DNA from: Desulfobacteraceae bacterium
Lineage (GTDB): Bacteria > Desulfobacterota > Desulfobacteria > Desulfobacterales > Desulfosalsimonadaceae
Direction: 5' to 3'
Assembly: GCA_011390415.1 (NCBI GenBank)
Contig: JAABSL010000281.1
Location: 1 to 47,793, forward strand
Length of the DNA: 47,793 nt
A program made the position numbers and the translations under genes. Below the pieces are notes generated by a model. The model was not told where the DNA came from, ran no database searches, and saw only the letters and a program-made list of their open reading frames with translations. Shown piece by piece: positions 33,954-44,272 of this stretch. The stretch's first letter is position 1, and the number at the start of each line of letters is the position of its first letter.

Positions 33954-34669
33954 TGAAGTTTATACCCTGTCTGCTTTTCCTGCTGACGCTCTTATGGTTT
34001 TCCGGAAACGGCCATGACTGCGCCATGGCGGAAACGACTGACGCGCCGGGTCTTTTTTTGCCGGAAGCAACCCATGATTTCGGGGCCGTATGCGAAGGCG
34101 ATACCGTCCGCTATCCTTTTATCGTCCAAAACAAGGGCGATTTGCCGCTAAACATCATTGACGTCAAAACCGACTGAGGGTGTGCGGCTGTTTCCTACCC
34201 GGAACAGATCCCTCCCGGCGGCGAGGGCAAAATAGTAGCGGAACTGGACACCAGGGGTTACAGCGGAAAGCGCATGATCCGCGCCATGCTGGTAATCACG
34301 GACGACAAAACCACGCCGGAGTTCCGGCTGGAAATATCCGGCGATGTAAAGCCCCGGGCTTACATTTCAACCGACACCCTCCGGCTGACCGGCAGCGCGG
34401 GCAAAGCGCTCAAAAAAGAACTCACCATTGCCCCGACACCGGACAATCCGTTTAAAATAACCGGCATAACAGCGGAAAAAGGCAACGATCTCCGGTTTGA
34501 ACTGACGGAAACCGGCCCGCCGGAATTAAAGAAATATCTTTTAACGGTGTATAATTTAAAAAAGGAAAAAGGCTGGTATATAGACAAACTGCACATCAAA
34601 ACCGACAGCGAAACATCACCGGAGTTTGTCGTTACGGTTTTTGGGGTCATCCGGGACAACTCATTATAA
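33953..34669 (+). CDS. DUF1573 protein with in-frame UGA, candidate selenoprotein (Sec75)
   Basis: From the ATG at 33953 (GGGAGG upstream) the frame runs 238 codons to 34669, interrupted only by TGA at 34175-34177 (codon 75). The parts on both sides belong together: a signal peptide, THDFGAVCEGDTVRYPFIVQN, then the UGA followed by GCAAVSYPEQIPPGGEGKI, and a second Ig-like domain. DUF1573 proteins normally have Cys-Gly-Cys here (VKTSCGCT-like); the UGA replaces the first Cys, giving U-G-C. A hairpin with a bulged U follows the UGA. Without Sec insertion the product would be a 74-residue fragment, so a nonsense mutation is the alternative. It is coupled to the lipase-chaperone-like gene by TGATG. 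Confidence 0.65.
34175..34214 (+). promoter_or_regulatory. SECIS-like hairpin at the in-frame UGA
   Basis: GAGGG (34176-34180, including GA of the UGA) pairs with CCCTC (34210-34214). Inside, CTG-T-TTCC (34188-34195) pairs with GGAACAG (34201-34207) leaving one bulged U and a five-base loop TACCC starting 19 bases after the UGA. Position, bulged U and size resemble bacterial SECIS elements. The loop lacks the G/GU usually found at its start, so the match is incomplete. Confidence 0.4.
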
Positions 34670-34719
34670 AATTGAAGAGGATCCGGTTAAATTGCGTATG
34701 CGGATCAAGTTCCTGAAAA

Positions 34720-35664
34720 TCAGTGCCTTATGTTGCATAAATTCTTCATATCTTCAGCACTGCATATTTTGCATATGTTTCGTGAATGTTTTTTTGCTTC
34801 AAATAAAGCCTTATCGGCTCCTTCAATCAATACTCTCTGGCCGTTTTCGGTTTTCGGAATGATATTCGCTATCCCCACGCTTATCGTAATATAATCAGCC
34901 GCCAGGGATAGCTTATGAGTGATCTTCAGGTCACTGACGTTTTTTCTCATATTTTCCCCGATATTAAGTGCGCCTTCAAGACTGGTATCCGGCAGAATAG
35001 CGGCAAATTCCTCCCCACCGTAGCGCGAAATAACGTCCATTGACCGGTTAACGGAAGAAGTCAGTGTCTGTGCAACAGATTTGAGGCATTCATCGCCGGA
35101 TACGTGTCCGTAATAATCATTATAATTTTTGAAAAAATCGATGTCTATCATGATCAAGGCCAGGGATGTTTCAGCCCGGATGGCTCTTTGCCATTCGTGG
35201 TGAAGCATATGGTCGAAATAACGGCGATTGGGGATTTCGGTTAATCCATCAATTAAGGAAAGGCTTTCAAGGATATCCTGCTGCTTTTTCATCTGCATCA
35301 GATTTTTAACCCTTGCTTTTATAATGGGCATGCTAAACGGCTTAATGATGTAGTCTATCGCTCCGAGTTCGAGTCCTTTGGTTTCATCTTCTTCTTCGTT
35401 TTTGGATGTAATAAATACGATGGGGATTTTTTCCGTATCCTTATTTTTCTTCAGGCGTCGGCAGACTTCATAGCCGTCAATCCCGGGCATCTGTATATCT
35501 AAAAGGATCAGGTCCGGCGGGTTCTTCGCAACCTGTTCCAAAGCGCTCTCACCATCAAATGCCACTTCGATATGGTAATCTTTTTTAAGATTGAGCCGCA
35601 ATAAATTCACATTGGCTTTTATATCATCTACCAGCAGCAGCTTACCTCTTCCCTGATTTTTCAT
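34720..35664 (-). CDS. response regulator with GGDEF domain (diguanylate cyclase, PleD-like)
   Basis: The protein has 314 residues. The receiver domain has Asp56 in LILLDIQMPGIDG and the Lys in YIIKPF. The GGDEF domain has DIDFFKNYNDYYGH and the active-site GGEEF (216-220). An RxxD inhibitory site, RSMD (207-210), lies exactly five residues before GGEEF, as in PleD-type enzymes with product feedback. It should make cyclic-di-GMP when phosphorylated. It lies 19 bases downstream of the giant hybrid kinase on the same strand, its likely phosphodonor, and converges with the DUF1573 gene. Confidence 0.93.
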   Translation of the reverse strand: MKNQGRGKLLLVDDIKANVNLLRLNLKKDYHIEVAFDGESALEQVAKNPPDLILLDIQMPGIDGYEVCRRLKKNKDTEKIPIVFITSKNEEEDETKGLELGAIDYIIKPFSMPIIKARVKNLMQMKKQQDILESLSLIDGLTEIPNRRYFDHMLHHEWQRAIRAETSLALIMIDIDFFKNYNDYYGHVSGDECLKSVAQTLTSSVNRSMDVISRYGGEEFAAILPDTSLEGALNIGENMRKNVSDLKITHKLSLAADYITISVGIANIIPKTENGQRVLIEGADKALFEAKKHSRNICKICSAEDMKNLCNIRH

Positions 35665-35683
35665 TATGATGACCTTCGGCTGT

Positions 35684-38600
35684 TTAATTTACCATATATT
35701 CGATTTCAACGTTTGCCATATAATTATTTATTCTTGTAATTTCATAGAGGACCATTGCTTTATCCTCTCTCCTGGCTCCGATCTCCAGCGCTTGAAAAAT
35801 TTCTGATAAATCATTGAGCCCATAATTGGCGGTCGCCCCCTTGAAGCCATGCCCGAGCATTTTCAGCGTATCGAATTTTTCATTTCTTAATGCCCGGTTT
35901 ATGTTTTCAAGTTCTTTTTCTATTTCTTCAAACAGATCCGGAATCAGTTCTTCCAAAACAGCGTTTATCGTGACTTTAAATTTTTTCCCGGATGAAGAAT
36001 TTTCAAAGGATATGTCGTTAAAATTTGATTGCAGCTGGCTGTTTGGATTGAATGTTTTTAAATTTTTAAATTCAAAGTGTTCTGTGAGCATTTGCAGAAG
36101 AATTGTTTTCTTCAGGGGTTTTGATAAAAACCCGGTGCATCCGGCTTCAAAACATTTTTTCTTTTGTTCGGAAAATGCATGGGCTGTTATCGCAATGACA
36201 GGCATCTTCTCTTTATTTTTTTCCTGCTCCCATTTTCTGATTTGCCGTGTCGCTTCGAGGCCGTCCATTTCGGGCATTTCAATATCCATCAAAACAATAT
36301 CATATATATTATTGATATATTTTAGTACTGCAATGCGCCCGTTTTCTGCGATATCAATCATATGCGGGGAATCTTTTAAATATTGCCTGATGAGGTTCCG
36401 ATTGGGTTCAATATCTTCGGCCAGGAGAATCCGCAGCGGGGGCAAGGCCTTTTTTTCAAATTTTCCCACATATTGAATATGTTCGGCAGTCTCCTCTTTT
36501 TTTCCCAAAGCTATTAAAATCCCTTCCACCAACTCTGTCCGCCGATATGGTTTTACAATATATGAGGCAATATTTAACTCACGGGCGCGCGCTTTTTCCT
36601 CAAAGCCGTCATTTGCTGTCAGCATGACCATCTGTGGGCGGCATGTGAGAGACATACCGTTGATGAGTTCGGCAACCATCAAACCGTCAATTCCCGGCAT
36701 TTTCAAATCCAGGAGAATCAAGTGATACGGTTTTCCTTTGCTGTCCGCATTGCGAATCACTTGAATTGCCTGTTCGCCGTTTTCAACCTCGCTCACGGAT
36801 GCGCCCAGGCCGGAAAGCAGTTCCGTGCATATCAGGCGGTTGGTCTCATTGTCGTCAACAACAAGGACTGCAATTCCTTCAAGTTCAGCTGGGGATGCCT
36901 TGACAGATTGTGATTCCAGTTCAACCTGAGACAATCTGGCGGTGAAAAAAAACCGTGTTCCCATGTCTTGATCGGATTCGATCCAGATTTGTCCGCCCAT
37001 GAGTTCAACGAGGCGTTTGCAGATTGCAAGCCCCAAACCGGTTCCCCCATATTTGCGGGTCGTTGATGAGTCCACCTGCGAGAAACTGTCAAAAATGAAC
37101 CGTTGTTTTTCCTTTGCTATACCAATCCCGGTATCCTTGATACAAAACTTCAGTAATTCAGGATCATCGGATGGAACAACATCCAGTACTACCTCTCCGT
37201 GATTTGTGAATTTGATGGCATTGTTCAAAAGATTGACGAATATCTGTCTTAACCGTGTCGGGTCTCCTTTTCGAAACGGTTGAACGTCGATCGCCACCCG
37301 GCAATTCAGTTCAATCCCTTTCTCGTGAGCTTCAACGGCCATCATTTTACATGCGGTTTCTACTAAATCCATCAGGTTGAATTCTGTTTCCTCCATTTCC
37401 ATCTGACCGGCTTCGATTTTTGAGAAGTCCAGAATGTCATTAATAATAGAAAGCAGAAGCTCGCCGGAAGAGTTGACTGTCTTTATATAATCCATGAGTT
37501 CAAAAGGCAGGCTGGCTTCAGATAATAATTCGGTCATGCCTAAAATTGCGTTCATCGGTGTTCTGATCTCATGGCTCATATTCGCCAGAAAATCACTTTT
37601 TGCCATTGTGGCCGCCTCGGCTTGGCGACGGGCTTCATATAAGTCTCTATAAATACTTGCGTTGTTGATAGCGGTGGCGACATGGGACACGTAACGCTGG
37701 ATTCTAATGATATCCTGTTCCGAAAGCGTAAAATTATGGCAGACACCATAAAAACCAATGCATCCGATCACCTGGTTTTGAAATTCAAGGGGCAGGAGCA
37801 GTATCGTCCCAAACGGACATATTGAATATGCTTCCCGGTCAACCGGCAGCATCTGTTTGTCTGGCTTGACTTCGTTCATATAAAAGGGTTTGCATGAATG
37901 CGCCACATATGTAGATAGGCTTTTGCGTTCGGCCATTTGAATTTTGAGGCTGCGCCACTTTTTCAGATGCTCATCGGTCAATATTCCATGGCCGTATGCA
38001 TTCAAAAGATTCAGGCTTTCGGTTTTCTTATCGAGAAGCTGGATAGAAATAATATCGAAGGTAAAAATGGTTTTAAGAGATTCCATCAGAGATTCCATCA
38101 CCATGTCGATATCCAGCGTTGAATTGACTGTTTGAACCAGCTGATTGAGGCGAGTGATCTCCTGTTCTTTTAATTGCGTCTCACGCAGCGCATTTTTCAG
38201 TTCAAGCGTCCGTTCTTCCACTTTTTGTTCAACGCTTTGAAGCAGTTTGGCATTTTCAATATACGGCCCGACAAAAAGGCCCAGGCGATGGATAAACTCC
38301 TTTTCATCGCTTGAATAAACTGACCCATCGGCTTTTTTACCTAAAAAAAACAAACAGATCAGTTCATCTTCATAGTAAACCGGAAGGATCAGTTCTTCCT
38401 GAAGGAACGGATCCTGAGCGGACACCAAGAAATTGTGTTTCATCATCCACTCAGCAACATTTTCCATGACAGCGGGCATCCGATATTCCTGGAACATTAG
38501 TAATAATGGATGAGATGGTTCCAGATGAATCGCCCTGTCCCGGCTTAAAGGTTGATCCTTTCCAAAAAACAAAACCTTGTGAGAGTTCCATGCTTCCCAG

Positions 38601-41248
38601 CCGCTAAAACTATCTGAATGGTTTAGAGAAAGATTCGGGCCTGATCTGACAAGAATTTTGCAGTTGCTGCTCAACAATTCCGGGAAAATTCTGACAGTAA
38701 TGGTCTGAAAAATCGAATAGATGGTGCGCGATCTGGAAAGGTCATTTGTCAGTTGAATGAATATTTTATCCAGCTTGTCTTTTTCTGAACCGATAAACAG
38801 TGACAGAATCATATCCCAGGCACGATGGATAAATTTATAGGATAAAATGACAGCGATGAATCCGACAAAATAGATTGAAAGCGGTTGATCCGTTGGGCAT
38901 ATTTTTTTAAAGATCGCAGCGATACCCAGAACAGCGCAAAACAGACCTGCCCATAACAGCCAGGTTCTGAGAATCTTTAATGCTTCCTTAATATTTTGCT
39001 TAAATAAACCGAATGCGACTAAAAGCATTGATAAAAAAGCAAAATTCCCGGGCGGATAAATATCAAACCCATTGATTGTCAGAAGGTCACCAAGAACCAG
39101 AACTTCAGATACCCCGAATCCCAGTCCGATGTATAAAAGGCGGCGTTTTTGAAACAGGTTGTCCGTCTGCTGATAGCCGTAAAAAAGCAGAAAACTCATA
39201 TAGACCGTAAGCAACAGGCAGTACAAGCCGAATGCGTCAAAAATGGGGCCGTTTTTGGCAAAGAAACCCCATGAATACTGGTGCATCCCGTAAAAATAGT
39301 AATCCGTCTGAGTGAAGAGAGAAAAAATAAATGCAAGACCGTAAAAACACCAGACAACCCACCAATCCTTTTGGCGCCCTAAAACCCGGAAAATAAAATG
39401 AACCGTTAAGGCCGGACAAAAAACGAAAAGAGCATGGTCCCATCGGTTGAGTTGAAGGCCGACTGCTGCATCAGTAATAATTGAATTGAGGAGGATGTCT
39501 GTATTTAAAAAAACATAAAGTAAACTGAACAGGCTGAAAAGCAGGGCTTCTTTTCGATTCTGGCCCACTTTTAAAGCAAGAACCATAAAAAAGGAGAAGC
39601 AGATTACGCTGAGCAAAGGGGGGATGCCGTATGGAATAATCCGATGAATGATATAATTTATTTCAAAATCGCCAATCGCCCAGTAAACCACCGCCGCCAG
39701 AGCGACAAGACCCAAAAATACCAGGACACGAACAATAGATCCCCTGATCCGTTTTATGGAATACATGTTCAGGTGGATAATGTCGTGACGGAAAATCCCA
39801 TATCCCATAATGAGGATTGGAATAAATGTAAAGTTACCAATCGGGTATAATTCAATGCCGTACAATGGGGGAATGCTGAGCAAATTAAAAAAACCGGTTA
39901 TCATTATGCCGCTCAACACATAGTAATATTTTTTCTTCAGATCGGCATCCGTCTCGGTCCGGGTTGCCTGAAAGAGCAATACCGTTCCCCATATAACGCA
40001 AACAGCCGAGACAAAACTGAATACATCGAAAAGTGCGTTTTTTTGAGAGTAAAAACCCCAGAAAAATTCCTTGTTCCCTTGAAAATACCAGTCGGTATGA
40101 GTGAAGGGCATTAGAAACAAACCGACCGCATATAGGGGATATACAAATGTCCATCGTTGCCGCCGTCCAATAACTGAATAGACAAAATGAGCTGAAAGCC
40201 CCAATTGAAATACTAAAAAAGAATGGTCAATCCGGTTCAGATACAGTCCAAGATGTTTATCGGTAACCAGCATGTTTAATGTGATATCCAGATTGAGAAA
40301 TCCCCAGAGCGTTGAAATCAGACCAAGCAGAATGGTTGTTTTACTTAAAGCCTCCTGCCGGAAACAAATGGTGGCGATAATAAAACAGGAAAGAAAAGAC
40401 ACAATTGACGGAATTGCATAAGGGACAATACGATCATAAAGGTTTGGGTAAAATAACTGATGTCTGGTGAACAGCCATAAAAAAATACTTAAGATCAAGG
40501 GGAGCCATACAAACAGGATCAGGAGCCTTGAAAAAAAAACTTTGGATACTCCTTTTTTTGTTATTTCGAGAAAGTTGTGCTGGAGGAGACCGTAAGCCAT
40601 CAGCATCATGGGGATAAAGCCAAAGTTGCCCAGTGGATAAACCTCGATGCCAAGTGCCGGGAATATGTCGCCGACGGTCAGAACTGCATTGGCGCAGAAA
40701 CCATACAGAATAAACCGGGCCTTTAACTTTTGGCGGGAGTCTGTAGATTGTTTTGACATCTTCCAGAGGATGAGCGTGATGTAGATAGCGGCTAAAAAAC
40801 CGACGACTCCGAAAATTTGAAAAGCCGGACCCCCCTGAGCGAAAAACCCAAAGAAATATTTCTTTATGCCAGAGTAGTAATATTCGGTTTGTGTAAAAGG
40901 GACCAGTGCCAGGCTGAATATGTACAAGCCGAGGATCAGTTTTTTCCGATTGTGAATGCCCGCCACTTTATGGATGAAGTGGACGCCGACCGGAATGATG
41001 AATACGTAAAAAAGGTGATCGAAGCGGCTGATAGACAGCGCGACCGTGCCTGATTTGCAGATTGTGGTAAGCGTGATATCTAAATTCATAAATGCCTGAA
41101 GCAGGCAGTAAACGGCAAAAAGCCTGTTTTCAGGTTCCGTCTTTTTAGCTTGAATGGTGAGTGTTGCCAGCAACAAACAGACAAGAGAGGTGAGAAGCGG
41201 CGGAATGGCATACGGATATAATAATTCCAGTTGGAATAATGAATTCAT
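35684..41248 (-). CDS. giant hybrid histidine kinase with triplicated multi-TM sensor, GAFs, HisKA, HATPase, REC, REC, Hpt
   Basis: The protein has 1854 residues. Residues 11-755 are three tandem membrane modules (see repeat), then another hydrophobic pair (about 760-806). GAF-like domains span about 838-1000 and 1040-1195, separated by a coiled coil. HisKA carries His1226 in [12 protein letters not shown]; HATPase has DTGIGI and [12 protein letters not shown]1 has Asp1514 in [14 protein letters not shown]2 has Asp1655 in [11 protein letters not shown]; Hpt has His1800 in [13 protein letters not shown]. All phosphotransfer residues are intact. The sensor modules resemble the 7TM N-terminal regions of some histidine kinases. 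The adjacent REC-GGDEF gene is the probable output. About 660 bases of non-coding DNA lie upstream. Confidence 0.92.
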   Translation of the reverse strand: MNSLFQLELLYPYAIPPLLTSLVCLLLATLTIQAKKTEPENRLFAVYCLLQAFMNLDITLTTICKSGTVALSISRFDHLFYVFIIPVGVHFIHKVAGIHNRKKLILGLYIFSLALVPFTQTEYYYSGIKKYFFGFFAQGGPAFQIFGVVGFLAAIYITLILWKMSKQSTDSRQKLKARFILYGFCANAVLTVGDIFPALGIEVYPLGNFGFIPMMLMAYGLLQHNFLEITKKGVSKVFFSRLLILFVWLPLILSIFLWLFTRHQLFYPNLYDRIVPYAIPSIVSFLSCFIIATICFRQEALSKTTILLGLISTLWGFLNLDITLNMLVTDKHLGLYLNRIDHSFLVFQLGLSAHFVYSVIGRRQRWTFVYPLYAVGLFLMPFTHTDWYFQGNKEFFWGFYSQKNALFDVFSFVSAVCVIWGTVLLFQATRTETDADLKKKYYYVLSGIMITGFFNLLSIPPLYGIELYPIGNFTFIPILIMGYGIFRHDIIHLNMYSIKRIRGSIVRVLVFLGLVALAAVVYWAIGDFEINYIIHRIIPYGIPPLLSVICFSFFMVLALKVGQNRKEALLFSLFSLLYVFLNTDILLNSIITDAAVGLQLNRWDHALFVFCPALTVHFIFRVLGRQKDWWVVWCFYGLAFIFSLFTQTDYYFYGMHQYSWGFFAKNGPIFDAFGLYCLLLTVYMSFLLFYGYQQTDNLFQKRRLLYIGLGFGVSEVLVLGDLLTINGFDIYPPGNFAFLSMLLVAFGLFKQNIKEALKILRTWLLWAGLFCAVLGIAAIFKKICPTDQPLSIYFVGFIAVILSYKFIHRAWDMILSLFIGSEKDKLDKIFIQLTNDLSRSRTIYSIFQTITVRIFPELLSSNCKILVRSGPNLSLNHSDSFSGWEAWNSHKVLFFGKDQPLSRDRAIHLEPSHPLLLMFQEYRMPAVMENVAEWMMKHNFLVSAQDPFLQEELILPVYYEDELICLFFLGKKADGSVYSSDEKEFIHRLGLFVGPYIENAKLLQSVEQKVEERTLELKNALRETQLKEQEITRLNQLVQTVNSTLDIDMVMESLMESLKTIFTFDIISIQLLDKKTESLNLLNAYGHGILTDEHLKKWRSLKIQMAERKSLSTYVAHSCKPFYMNEVKPDKQMLPVDREAYSICPFGTILLLPLEFQNQVIGCIGFYGVCHNFTLSEQDIIRIQRYVSHVATAINNASIYRDLYEARRQAEAATMAKSDFLANMSHEIRTPMNAILGMTELLSEASLPFELMDYIKTVNSSGELLLSIINDILDFSKIEAGQMEMEETEFNLMDLVETACKMMAVEAHEKGIELNCRVAIDVQPFRKGDPTRLRQIFVNLLNNAIKFTNHGEVVLDVVPSDDPELLKFCIKDTGIGIAKEKQRFIFDSFSQVDSSTTRKYGGTGLGLAICKRLVELMGGQIWIESDQDMGTRFFFTARLSQVELESQSVKASPAELEGIAVLVVDDNETNRLICTELLSGLGASVSEVENGEQAIQVIRNADSKGKPYHLILLDLKMPGIDGLMVAELINGMSLTCRPQMVMLTANDGFEEKARARELNIASYIVKPYRRTELVEGILIALGKKEETAEHIQYVGKFEKKALPPLRILLAEDIEPNRNLIRQYLKDSPHMIDIAENGRIAVLKYINNIYDIVLMDIEMPEMDGLEATRQIRKWEQEKNKEKMPVIAITAHAFSEQKKKCFEAGCTGFLSKPLKKTILLQMLTEHFEFKNLKTFNPNSQLQSNFNDISFENSSSGKKFKVTINAVLEELIPDLFEEIEKELENINRALRNEKFDTLKMLGHGFKGATANYGLNDLSEIFQALEIGARREDKAMVLYEITRINNYMANVEIEYMVN
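38984..41218 (-). repeat. three tandem in-frame copies of a ~263-residue multi-TM module
   Basis: Within the giant kinase the same four motifs recur at constant spacing. They are NLDITL (55, 319; NTDILL at 582), R-x-DH (75, 339, 602), FT-x-T-[DE]-x-Y (118, 382, 645) and YP-x-GNF (204, 468, 731). Offsets are exactly 264 residues between copies 1 and 2 and 263 between 2 and 3. Units correspond to about 40559-41218, 39770-40429 and 38984-39637. Each copy has about seven hydrophobic segments. The copies are diverged in sequence, so the triplication is old and not an assembly artefact. Confidence 0.88.
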
Positions 41249-41912
41249 TTCATGAGACCCTGATTTTGGAATTCCGAAATAAGCGGTTTATTGGCATCCA
41301 GTCTATCTTAAAAAACAATAGATCTGTTTGATTCGGATCCGGGTTATTGAATAATTGATAATATTTTATTCTATCAAAAGGTTGGATCTTTGAGGGTAAT
41401 AAGCAAAGTCAATTGAGTGAGGCAAATGAATATACCGAGACCCAATTTTATAACCGCCAACGTACAATTTAAATTTCTTAATTTTTAAAAATATCAAAAA
41501 GAATTGAATTTGTATATCAGGATATTTCTATTTTTTTTGTAGGGGAAATCTTACAAAAGGATTTGGCCTGGGACAGTTTTTAAGAAAATTTCAGCTGTGC
41601 GCATCGCGCAGAATCAGCATTCCATGGCATAATACAATAGCCTATACGCGGTTTTAAAAAATAGGCAACCTTAAGAGCTGGAGGTTTAACCATAGAAAAA
41701 AATTGATGTATCCTCAGGAAATGTCAGCTTTTTGATCTCGCTCGAATCCTTTGATCCGTCTTGAAATATCCTTTTGAGGGCCTTGAATACTCTGGAGAAA
41801 TTAAAATGCTGTATAAGACGAACAGAATTCCTCAGATGGCAAGCGTTGCATCATACCGGACACTTTACGTAAATGCTTGTTTTTATTGTGGTGATTAAAA
41901 CAGGATGGTGTG
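41249..41912. other. 664-base spacer with a possible gene remnant
   Basis: Between the giant kinase start and the end of the lipocalin gene the sequence is AT-rich to about 41580, where I see nothing. At 41686-41850 the minus strand has a 54-codon open stretch with protein-like composition (CNACHLRNSVRLIQHFNFSR to TSIFFYG) preceded by an in-frame TGA and, before that, further open codons with KCPV. On the plus strand 41806-41898 is a 30-codon frame with GGAG 8 bases upstream. Neither could be assigned; a decayed gene is the simplest reading. Confidence 0.3.
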
Positions 41913-42446
41913 TCAAAATTCCGGCACCGATTCATGTTCCACATAAATCAGCGACTCCGTATCAAAACCGAGATCTTTTGCCCGGCTGACCAGATCCGAC
42001 AATACAGCGGTTTTCATTTTTGGCGTGCGGGACAAAATCCAGAGATACGACAGGTCCGGGCCGCAGACCATGGCGTAGGAATACCCTTTATGATCCAGCG
42101 CGATAATATTATATCCGCCGTAAAACGGGCCGAAAAAAGAGACTTTCAACCGGCCGACATCGGGCGCTTCGACAAAGTATGCCCTGCCCTCCGCCTGCTT
42201 CCATTTTTTTGCACTTGCATCATATCCCCGGTTGATCACTTTCACACTCCCGTCATCGTTGAGGGTGTAAACCGCGGACACATTTTCGAGCCCCCGTTCA
42301 AAGGAGTGATCCAGGCGGGCAATTTCATACCATTTTCCCAGATAACGGGAGATGTCAAAACCGGTGACCGGTACCACCCCGTCGGGGATTCCCGTGCAGC
42401 CGGGAAGCAGCAGCATGATCAGCGCAACCCATTTTTTCTTAATCAT
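41913..42446 (-). CDS. blc: bacterial lipocalin, Blc type, predicted lipoprotein
   Basis: The 177-residue protein has a lipoprotein signal with lipobox LLPGC (Cys17). The lipocalin signature is GFDISRYLGKWYEIARLD, followed by SFERGLENVSAVYTL, with the later YNIIALDHKGYSYAMVCGP and LWILSRTP. Blc-type lipocalins sit in the outer membrane and bind lysophospholipids or fatty acids. The gene lies 12 bases after the PEP/pyruvate-binding-domain gene and near other members of a lipid-modification cluster, which fits a role in carrying damaged or modified lipids. Confidence 0.92.
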   Translation of the reverse strand: MIKKKWVALIMLLLPGCTGIPDGVVPVTGFDISRYLGKWYEIARLDHSFERGLENVSAVYTLNDDGSVKVINRGYDASAKKWKQAEGRAYFVEAPDVGRLKVSFFGPFYGGYNIIALDHKGYSYAMVCGPDLSYLWILSRTPKMKTAVLSDLVSRAKDLGFDTESLIYVEHESVPEF

Positions 42447-42458
42447 CCGTCCCCCTGA

Positions 42459-43694
42459 TCAATGTCTGAAAATTTGCGGCTTGCCGTCCGGGTTAATTTC
42501 AATGCCGATGGTGTCTCCGGTTTTAAACCCGGCGCGCCGGATCCGGGCGGTAATCTCGGCGTGGCGTTTATGATACCAGTATACGGACCACAGGGGATTG
42601 CGGATGGTATTGACCCCATAGGCATCGTGACTGTCCAGGCTCAGACGGATTTTGTCCCTGGCGATCAGGGTGTCTGCCTCGGCCATGAACCGGTCGATAT
42701 AATAATGGTGATCGTACAGGGCCTTTGAAAGCTGCTTCTGAAGCGCAGGCGTATCGTCAAGATAGTGATTGGCCACCTGGCGGAGATCGCCGGACACGCT
42801 GATCTGCAGCCCCATCACCGCAAACCGCCGATGCTGGAGGGCAAAGGTTTCCATCGCCTGCTGGTATTGGGAAATAACGCCGAGAACATCTTCAAAGACA
42901 GCCGGGGAATCTCCCCACCCGTGAACCATCTTTTCGCACTGACCGATGACCTCCAGATAAAAGGCCTGGTTGTCCATGATAAAGACCGGCCGTTCCCGGT
43001 AACTGTGGCGTTTTCGAATTCGCCGTATGCCGTCCAGAGCGATGGCATGCTCGCTTTCGGTTATTTCCAGCAGCGCAAATTCCGAGATATCCTTGGCCTG
43101 AACCACGTAAATATCATTGTCGTATGTGATGATATATTCAATTTCACAGCTGAACCCTAAAAAATCCTGGATGTCCGCGGACAGATCAATCAGCTTCCGG
43201 TCATGCGGGGTGCGGGTGATAAACGGTTCACTGCTCAGTTTTTGCTGACGGTCCCGGCAATAGCCGAACTCCCAGTTGCGGCCGATCATTTTGGCCATGA
43301 CGCTCGATCCATCCATAAACGGCATGACGATCACCCCCATCTGCTCCAGATCGATTTCCGGGGCCCGATTGAATTTCTGCTGCCGCAGAATGGACAGGGC
43401 TTTTGCGGTGAGGGCCGATTTCACCATCCGCTTGCGCGCATATTGTATCCCCCCGATATCCGAGTAGGTGGTAATCGAATCAAAGGTGCCGCCTTTATAA
43501 TATTCTTCGTCAGGATGGGCGCTGCGGGCGATGACCTTGAAATCGTCCTGGAATTTTTTCAAAAATGCTTCCAGCTCGGTAAAATCGTTATTTACGAAAT
43601 TTTCTGCCGGCACATAAAGAAAATCGGGCACACTGAAACCACCCGCTTTTAAGCGCTCCAGCAACCGGGCTTTTTCCGGCAATCGATTTGACAT
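42459..43694 (-). CDS. PEP/pyruvate-binding (PPDK N-terminal/ATP-grasp) domain protein
   Basis: The start at 43694 is supported by AAGGGAGAG 7-15 bases upstream; an in-frame TTG at 43700 is less likely. The 411-residue protein contains FKVIARSAHPDEEYYKGGTFDSI, the ATP/PEP-binding element of PEP synthase and PPDK, and IGVIVMPFMDGSSVMAK-like and VVQAKDISEF segments of the same domain. There is no phospho-His domain or PEP-binding barrel, so it is not a full PEP synthase. The C-terminal 200 residues are helical with many His and aromatic residues (DHHYYIDRF) and are unrecognised. It may use ATP to transfer phosphate to an unknown substrate. It precedes the lipocalin gene by 12 bases. Confidence 0.7.
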   Translation of the reverse strand: MSNRLPEKARLLERLKAGGFSVPDFLYVPAENFVNNDFTELEAFLKKFQDDFKVIARSAHPDEEYYKGGTFDSITTYSDIGGIQYARKRMVKSALTAKALSILRQQKFNRAPEIDLEQMGVIVMPFMDGSSVMAKMIGRNWEFGYCRDRQQKLSSEPFITRTPHDRKLIDLSADIQDFLGFSCEIEYIITYDNDIYVVQAKDISEFALLEITESEHAIALDGIRRIRKRHSYRERPVFIMDNQAFYLEVIGQCEKMVHGWGDSPAVFEDVLGVISQYQQAMETFALQHRRFAVMGLQISVSGDLRQVANHYLDDTPALQKQLSKALYDHHYYIDRFMAEADTLIARDKIRLSLDSHDAYGVNTIRNPLWSVYWYHKRHAEITARIRRAGFKTGDTIGIEINPDGKPQIFRH

Positions 43695-43768
43695 GCACAA
43701 CTCTCCCTTGTGAATTTGACGTCGGGCAGACGGTAAGCATTCATAAATTCGGTGATAATAGATTCAGG

Positions 43769-44203
43769 TCAGGATGAAAAATACCGGGTCAGGTAGAACA
43801 CATAAATTCCGGCAAAAATCCCCTGGGCGGTTCCCCATGCGATATCCACCACCGTGATAAACACAGGATAGTTTCTGATAAACGACAGATTGGTCAGATC
43901 ATAGGCGCAGTACATGACAAATCCGGCAAACGCCCCGACACAGAGCGATGTGGCCAGCGTATTATCCACCAGAAGCGCCAAAGATATAAATACCGCAAGT
44001 CCCAGGGCAATAATGGCCTGAACCGACAGGCCCACGGGCAGATTAAAGACAATCCGGCCGTTTTCCACAGCCGCCAGATAACTCATCTGCTTAAAATAAA
44101 TTGTGCGCGCCACCACAGACAGCCAGAGGAGATCCAGCACAATAAAAATAAGGATGGAACAACCGGCCACTTTTAAAAATGTTGAAGAGAGAAAATAATT
44201 CAT
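43769..44203 (-). CDS. DUF2177 family integral membrane protein
   Basis: The 144-residue protein has four hydrophobic segments. Signature parts are IVLDLLWLSVVARTIYF in TM1, YCAYDLTNLSFIRNYP before the last segment, and DIAWGTAQGIFAGIYVFYL at the end, matching DUF2177. AGGATG lies 7 bases upstream of the ATG. Function is unknown. It is the first minus-strand gene of the lipocalin group and lies next to a MITE at 44273-44431. Confidence 0.88.
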   Translation of the reverse strand: MNYFLSSTFLKVAGCSILIFIVLDLLWLSVVARTIYFKQMSYLAAVENGRIVFNLPVGLSVQAIIALGLAVFISLALLVDNTLATSLCVGAFAGFVMYCAYDLTNLSFIRNYPVFITVVDIAWGTAQGIFAGIYVFYLTRYFSS

Positions 44204-44272
44204 GATCTCATCCTGTCAGTGCATTAAATGACACCATACCACTTAACCGATGGTTCCTGATACAGAAAAAGC

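Noticed and set aside
34180-34455. 91-codon frame inside the DUF1573 gene
   Set aside because: It is a +2-shifted frame of the DUF1573 coding sequence; the DUF1573 frame has clear domain similarity on both sides of the UGA.
35826-36476. 216-codon plus-strand open frame opposite the kinase C-terminus
   Set aside because: Antisense to intact REC and Hpt domains; Ser/Phe-rich shadow composition.
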